Source of the DNA: a virus
IMG/VR virus record: IMGVR_UViG_3300017989_000179
Coordinates: 1 to 44,431 of that record
Strand: one strand, 5' to 3'
Length of the DNA stretch: 44,431 nt
Below the pieces are notes generated by a model. It was given only the letters and a program-made list of their open reading frames with translations. It made no database searches and was not told the origin of the DNA. Position 1 is the first letter of the stretch. The number at the start of each line of letters is the position of its first letter. The position numbers and the translations under genes are program-made. Below, in pieces: positions 41,589 through 44,431 of this stretch.

Positions 41589-41645
41589 ATGAGATATACT
41601 GAAAACAACCATTGTATCTGTCATAGGATTTGTCATGAAACATGA
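41589..41645 (+). CDS. candidate 18-aa Cys/His-rich leader peptide
   Basis: MRYTENNHCICHRICHET, with a strong AGAGGAG site 8-9 nt before the ATG. It ends by overlapping the ATG of the next ORF by 11 bp. Three Cys and three His in 18 residues are unusual. It could be a leader that couples translation or a metal-binding peptide; it could also be a chance ORF. AGTGACAC occurs twice just upstream (41549 and 41577). Confidence 0.35.
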   Translation: MRYTENNHCICHRICHET

Positions 41646-41961
41646 TGCATTAATTGAATTAAAATTAATCATAAAAGAAACTGATATTAAAGTTCGCGAA
41701 GCTTTAGTTGAAGCTTGGGAAGAAAAGTGGATCTATTATACTAAAAATACTCAGTATGTTATTAATAGATCTGTATTAAATTCTGAAGAAATAGATTTTG
41801 TTTGGTATAAAGTTTCTCAAATGTGTGCTGAAGATATGATGGATAACAATGTTACTTTAAATAAAAGTACTAATAATTCATTTAGTTGCGAAACTTGGGC
41901 ACTTAGGAGTCCTTATGCAAAACTCGAAAAGAATACAAAATATTCTAAAAAAATTGGATAA
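41635..41961 (+). CDS. early accessory protein, 108 aa
   Basis: Mainly helical N-terminal part (LIELKLIIKETDIKVREALV, EAWEEKWIYYTKNTQ), then a middle with NSEEIDFVWYKVSQMCAEDM and a polar tail with one Cys. AGGA seven bases before the ATG. It overlaps the next ORF by 47 bp. Not recognised; typical of host-takeover proteins by size and place only. Confidence 0.6.
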   Translation: MKHDALIELKLIIKETDIKVREALVEAWEEKWIYYTKNTQYVINRSVLNSEEIDFVWYKVSQMCAEDMMDNNVTLNKSTNNSFSCETWALRSPYAKLEKNTKYSKKIG

Positions 41962-42136
41962 ATTAGAAGAAATGTTAAGTTTTTATATGAATGGAAATAC
42001 TGAATTTAAACAAGATCTTGTAGAAATTCGAAGTCTTATAGATGAACTTTCTCTTGAAAAAAAAGAAGATCATATAAGATTGGCAAAGAAATTGAAAAAT
42101 GTTTGGAAGATTAATACAAAAAATCAAGAATCTTAA
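41915..42136 (+). CDS. early coiled-coil protein, 73 aa
   Basis: A helical protein with heptad-like pattern (LKKLDKLEEMLSFYMNGN, VEIRSLIDELSLEKKE). AGGAG five bases upstream of the ATG. Its end, KNVWKINTKNQES, may be a degenerate relative of the LWKxxN tag (VWK-x-N with one residue fewer). Not recognised. Confidence 0.58.
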   Translation: MQNSKRIQNILKKLDKLEEMLSFYMNGNTEFKQDLVEIRSLIDELSLEKKEDHIRLAKKLKNVWKINTKNQES

Positions 42137-42202
42137 AACCTTTTGTTTTTTTGGTTTTCATAGTTTTTATAAGAAAAAACATATATTTATATGTAAAAGA
42201 TG

Positions 42203-42211
42203 TGGTAAAAT
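42203..42211 (+). promoter_or_regulatory. extended -10 element for a leaderless mRNA
   Basis: TGG then TAAAAT, with six bases between the hexamer and the ATG at 42218, so the start codon would sit at the transcript start. No clear -35 and no Shine-Dalgarno are visible. Confidence 0.45.
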
Positions 42212-42217
42212 AGTAAA

Positions 42218-42493
42218 ATGAAAAAAGATGGAATATATGAACATATAAGAAAAACTCTTGTAAAAAATGATGGGGATATACTAAATCCTATAACTTCCGA
42301 TATGTTTTCAGTTGAAGACATTACTAAAATTCAAAAACACAGAAGCGATCCACAGTTGATTTTTATACACTTTCGAGGTATAAATGGTAGTATTCCTTTG
42401 AGATTTTTTGATGAAGAGTCTCAAGAAATTATTAAAAACTTTATAAAATCAAGAAGTAGTAAACTTTGGAATGCAGTCAATGATGAATTTTAA
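42218..42493 (+). CDS. tagged accessory protein 1, 91 aa
   Basis: N-terminal helix and mixed middle (MFSVEDITKIQKHRSDPQLI, FIHFRGINGSIPLRFFDEES), then the shared C-terminal tag SRSSKLWNAVNDEF. The IHFRGINGSIPLRFFD strands suggest a small alpha/beta fold. The end overlaps the next ORF. No Shine-Dalgarno; -10 placement predicts a leaderless message. Family not recognised. Confidence 0.6.
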   Translation: MKKDGIYEHIRKTLVKNDGDILNPITSDMFSVEDITKIQKHRSDPQLIFIHFRGINGSIPLRFFDEESQEIIKNFIKSRSSKLWNAVNDEF

Positions 42494-42716
42494 ATTTAAA
42501 GAGTTAGATACTCTTGTAATTTTAGATAGATATTTACGAGAAACTGCACCAGTGGGAAGGAATAGACTTCAAATAAAAGCAATTAGACGTGATGGTTGGG
42601 TAGATATTAAATATGAAGACGGTACCCGAGATTCTTTAACTTATGGATTATTAGAAACACACTGGGGATATTCTCCTGGACAAAACACTAAATTGTGGAA
42701 ATTATTAAATGAGTAA
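42480..42716 (+). CDS. tagged accessory protein 2, SH3/Tudor-like, 78 aa
   Basis: Beta-barrel-like body (RLQIKAIRRDGWVDIKYEDG, TRDSLTYGLLETHW) resembling SH3/Tudor-type domains with IKYEDGT, followed by the tag NTKLWKLLNE. I prefer an ATG at 42480 (or 42483), nine to twelve bases after TTTGGA inside the upstream tag, over the ATG at 42471. The stop region overlaps the next ATG. Substrate unknown. Confidence 0.6.
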   Translation: MMNFKFKELDTLVILDRYLRETAPVGRNRLQIKAIRRDGWVDIKYEDGTRDSLTYGLLETHWGYSPGQNTKLWKLLNE

Positions 42717-42993
42717 TACTATATTTGAATTAGATACAATTATTCGTCATTTAAAAACAATATATCCAACACTTACAATAAGAACTGATTTATATCCATT
42801 TGATGGTTGTGTTTTTGGTTTTAATAATCAAGAATTAGAAATATCACGTAATTATATATTTTCAACAAATCCTTTAGAAATTGGATATGTAGTTGAAAAA
42901 TTCTGTAAGTGTGGAAAAAAACAAGCTCAACATGAGATGAAAAAAATAGAAGCTCAAAAACAGCCTTTATATAAAGTCTTAAACGAAATATAG
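42709..42993 (+). CDS. tagged accessory protein 3, 94 aa
   Basis: Body with IIRHLKTIYPTLTIRTDLYP, FNNQELEISRNYIFSTNPLE and a Cys pair FCKCGKKQAQHEMKK, which could be a zinc loop, then the tag QKQPLYKVLNEI. The ATG overlaps the previous tag DNA (TTAAATGAG), so initiation occurs within it. Not recognised. Confidence 0.6.
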   Translation: MSNTIFELDTIIRHLKTIYPTLTIRTDLYPFDGCVFGFNNQELEISRNYIFSTNPLEIGYVVEKFCKCGKKQAQHEMKKIEAQKQPLYKVLNEI

Positions 42994-43046
42994 AAGACAC
43001 TCTGAGGCTTTCAAAAATAGCCCTAGAATTGTTTCTAATAGAAAAC

Positions 43047-43361
43047 ATGAGTATAGGTATGGGTAAGCATTATAAACAGATAGAAAAAGAACTACAAGAG
43101 CTTAGAGACAGTAGTAAAGTTTCTCAAAAAATAAGAAGAAATGAATTAAAAGACAAGATATTAACTAGTTTTAAAAATTTACGAATTGTAAGTGATGAAA
43201 AAAACTTAGAAAAAGCTGAAAGATTTATCTTAAGTAATTTTCAATATGAAAGAAGTTTGAGTTTTAATCAACTATTTATTCAAGTGTTTATTGAAAAATA
43301 TATAGATCATTTTGATTTAATTATAGAACAAACACCACTTTGGAAAAAAATAAATCATTAA
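43047..43361 (+). CDS. tagged accessory protein 4, 104 aa
   Basis: Helical, charged (YKQIEKELQELRDSSKVSQK, RNELKDKILTSFKNLRIVSD) with the tag EQTPLWKKINH. The track-level start TTG at 43029 was rejected because TCTAAT lies at 43034-43039, seven bases before ATG 43047, predicting a leaderless message. The last 4 bp overlap the convergent tagged ORF. Not recognised. Confidence 0.6.
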   Translation: MSIGMGKHYKQIEKELQELRDSSKVSQKIRRNELKDKILTSFKNLRIVSDEKNLEKAERFILSNFQYERSLSFNQLFIQVFIEKYIDHFDLIIEQTPLWKKINH

Positions 43362-43630
43362 GAATTTAATAATTTCCATAGTTTACTATCATAACCATGC
43401 AATCTAACAACATTACGAAAATCAATTATTTTCCATAAACTTCCATAATTTTCAACATTTAAGTTTCCAATGCCCCAAAAATTATTAGGGTCACTTACAA
43501 CTTTATATCGAACTTCTAAAACTTCTGTATCTAAATTGGGAGCTAAATCAATAACTTCTAATATTTGAACCACATCTTTATCTATTGGATTGTAATAAAA
43601 ACCGGGATATATATCTTTTAATTCTAACAT
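43358..43630 (-). CDS. tagged accessory protein 5, 90 aa, leftward, leaderless
   Basis: Beta-rich body (MLELKDIYPGFYYNPIDKD, TEVLEVRYKVVSDPNNFWGI), an internal tag-like YGSLWKIID near residue 70 and the C-terminal tag YDSKLWKLLNS. ATG 43630 is 7 nt after TATTAT of the leftward promoter, so a leaderless message is expected; an upstream in-frame ATG at 43666 lies inside the -35 of that promoter. Convergent overlap of 4 bp with the previous gene. Not recognised. Confidence 0.62.
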   Translation of the reverse strand: MLELKDIYPGFYYNPIDKDVVQILEVIDLAPNLDTEVLEVRYKVVSDPNNFWGIGNLNVENYGSLWKIIDFRNVVRLHGYDSKLWKLLNS

Positions 43631-43637
43631 CAAAACT

Positions 43638-43666
43638 ATAATATCAAAACATTTGACTCTTTGCAA
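43638..43666 (-). promoter_or_regulatory. leftward sigma70 promoter with extended -10
   Basis: Leftward TTGCAA (43661-43666), 17 bp, TATTAT (43638-43643), preceded by TGA (TGnTATTAT). The start point would be at the ATG at 43630. It overlaps the rightward promoter 43653-43681 on the opposite strand. Confidence 0.65.
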
Positions 43667-43681
43667 ATTTTTCGATATAAT
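43653..43681 (+). promoter_or_regulatory. rightward sigma70 promoter
   Basis: TTGACT (43653-43658), 17 bp, TATAAT (43676-43681). A start point near 43688 means the ATG at 43713, not 43653, starts the next gene. The -35 lies in the spacer of the leftward promoter, so only one polymerase can bind at a time. Confidence 0.78.
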
Positions 43682-43712
43682 TTTTTTAGAAGCTAAATTA
43701 CAAACAAAAATT

Positions 43713-43931
43713 ATGAGAAAACGCTACTACAAACACAAATACAACCAAAGAATAATACAAGTTTGCTCAGTAATGAACGGGATAGTCCGCATAAAACTTG
43801 AAAAAATAGGCTCAGAAAGCATCAAATTTCCATACCTAAGCAACTATAATCTTAAAGAATTCTTTAAATTTTATAAAAAATTCTCAGCTTACGGTACGCC
43901 TTTATGGAAAACTATCAATGATTTTAAATAA
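43713..43931 (+). CDS. tagged accessory protein 6, 72 aa
   Basis: Basic N-terminus (MRKRYYKHKYNQRIIQ), beta strands (VCSVMNGIVRIKLEKIGSES), a helix (NYNLKEFFKFYKKF) and the tag YGTPLWKTINDFK. Start chosen by the promoter at 43653-43681. The tag DNA carries the next gene's ATG. The fold resembles a small barrel plus helix; family not recognised. Confidence 0.62.
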   Translation: MRKRYYKHKYNQRIIQVCSVMNGIVRIKLEKIGSESIKFPYLSNYNLKEFFKFYKKFSAYGTPLWKTINDFK

Positions 43932-44172
43932 AAACCATATTTTTCACGATAGAACTGAGTTTGAATTATACCTTAGACAGTGCTATGAACAAAACTTTGA
44001 TCCTAAAGACCTTCTTTTTGAGGTAAGTCCCGGATTTTTAGATAAGGTAATAGGATGGCAAGACCCCATAGAAGACCGCGTTTACCTAAGTCCACATCTC
44101 GGCTACGGTATTTATAAAGTTACCCTGGCTAGAAAATATCGCTCTAAGTTATATAAATTACTTAATAATTAA
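43918..44172 (+). CDS. tagged accessory protein 7, 84 aa
   Basis: Helical N-terminus (HIFHDRTEFELYLRQCYEQN), middle (DLLFEVSPGFLDKVIGWQDP) with a beta end (DRVYLSPHLGYGIYKVTLAR) and the tag YRSKLYKLLNN. The ATG lies in the upstream tag (CAATGATT) with GGAAAA about ten bases before. G/C content rises at 43980-44140 versus neighbours. Not recognised. Confidence 0.62.
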   Translation: MILNKNHIFHDRTEFELYLRQCYEQNFDPKDLLFEVSPGFLDKVIGWQDPIEDRVYLSPHLGYGIYKVTLARKYRSKLYKLLNN

Positions 44173-44424
44173 CTATTTTATACAAGGGGAACTATAAACC
44201 TTTACTTCCTCTAGAGAATTTAGAAATTCCCGATCTTTTTTAAATTTAAAAATTATTTTTAAAGTATCTTTACCTATTAAAAAAGGAAGAATAGACAGAA
44301 GAGAGGATTCGTTTGTTCCACATTTCAATATTTTGAGAAGAATATGCGAACTATTATCATCTAAACACATAAATAGCATATCTGTATTTTTTATTCTATA
44401 ATATCGGTCTTTTTGTATATTCAT
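44173..44424 (-). CDS. untagged accessory protein at the right edge, 83 aa
   Basis: Beta-rich N-terminal half (DRYYRIKNTDMLFMCLDDNS, SHILLKILKCGTN) similar in outline to the SH3-like proteins nearby, and a hydrophobic-charged C-terminal part (LLSILPFLIGKDTLKIIFKF). It ends VKVYSSPCIK, not the tag. It converges directly on the previous gene (stop codons adjacent). Its promoter would lie outside the window. Confidence 0.58.
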   Translation of the reverse strand: MNIQKDRYYRIKNTDMLFMCLDDNSSHILLKILKCGTNESSLLSILPFLIGKDTLKIIFKFKKDREFLNSLEEVKVYSSPCIK

Positions 44425-44431
44425 GTATTTA

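Noticed and set aside
41930-42136. Degenerate tag-like ends of the 108-aa (TKYSKKIG) and 73-aa (KNVWKINTKN) proteins
   Set aside because: They lack the LWK or the N at the right spacing; too loose to count.
42135-42158. AAAACC ... GGTTTT hairpin after the 73-aa gene
   Set aside because: Loop of 12 bases and an AT-rich stem; too weak to call a terminator.
1-44431. CRISPR arrays, tRNA genes, insertion sequences and attachment sites
   Set aside because: None were seen on reading both strands; short clustered repeats are all within fibre or virion genes.

Overview
The window looks like about 44 kb of a tailed, podovirus-type bacteriophage genome. It is AT-rich and gene-dense, and it holds a full virion block: terminase, portal, scaffold, capsid, two tail-tube-like proteins, fibres and three large ejection-type proteins. 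It also carries dUTPase, an exonuclease and a DUF5664 nucleotide hydrolase. No tRNA, rRNA or CRISPR array was seen. The host cannot be read from the sequence. Perfect sigma70-type promoters show that host RNA polymerase is used, and a secreted ClpP-fold protease suggests a Gram-negative host. A marine host related to Bacteriovorax is only a weak guess.

Layout. (A) 1-5870, rightward: DNA and nucleotide metabolism and accessory genes (dUTPase, small membrane protein, coiled coil, exonuclease, ClpP-like protease, DUF5664 hydrolase, HNH nuclease, secreted ClpP-like protease, two conserved phage proteins). (B) 41181-5848, leftward: the late module. In transcription order it is a small membrane protein, small and large terminase, portal (interrupted by a 343-aa intein), scaffold, a small virion protein, major capsid protein, a long fibre/adhesin/holin cluster, a permuted NlpC/P60 enzyme, tail-tube proteins, a Hint-domain virion protein, two GNAT-like proteins and two ejection-type proteins. 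(C) 41392-44424: tiny accessory ORFs, mostly rightward, likely early host-takeover genes.

Control. Six leftward transcription units are each preceded by a near-identical element with the invariant core AACAACTA followed by an AT-rich TATA stretch. One copy reads AACAACTATAGG, like the 3' half of a T7-class promoter. I infer a phage single-subunit RNA polymerase encoded outside the window. The capsid unit ends in a strong hairpin terminator at 32987-33007, and the next such promoter lies just beyond it. The accessory region uses host-type promoters instead: a perfect extended -10 sigma70 promoter at 41316-41344 and an overlapping divergent pair at 43638-43681.

Most unusual points. (1) Seven small accessory ORFs on both strands, otherwise dissimilar, end in the same short C-terminal tag, roughly [S/T/P][K/P]-L-[W/Y]-K-x-[L/I/V]-N. 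An eighth, orphan copy sits at 703-731. In several cases the tag DNA also supplies the GGA and the ATG for the next gene. (2) A 52-bp perfect, in-frame inverted duplication puts a 17-residue piece of the Hint domain into a surface-loop position of the ClpP-like protease. (3) A NlpC/P60-type gene appears to start with ATA. (4) The phage encodes two ClpP-fold proteases, one with a signal peptide. (5) At least three accessory genes have a -10 box 7 nt before their ATG, which predicts leaderless mRNAs.
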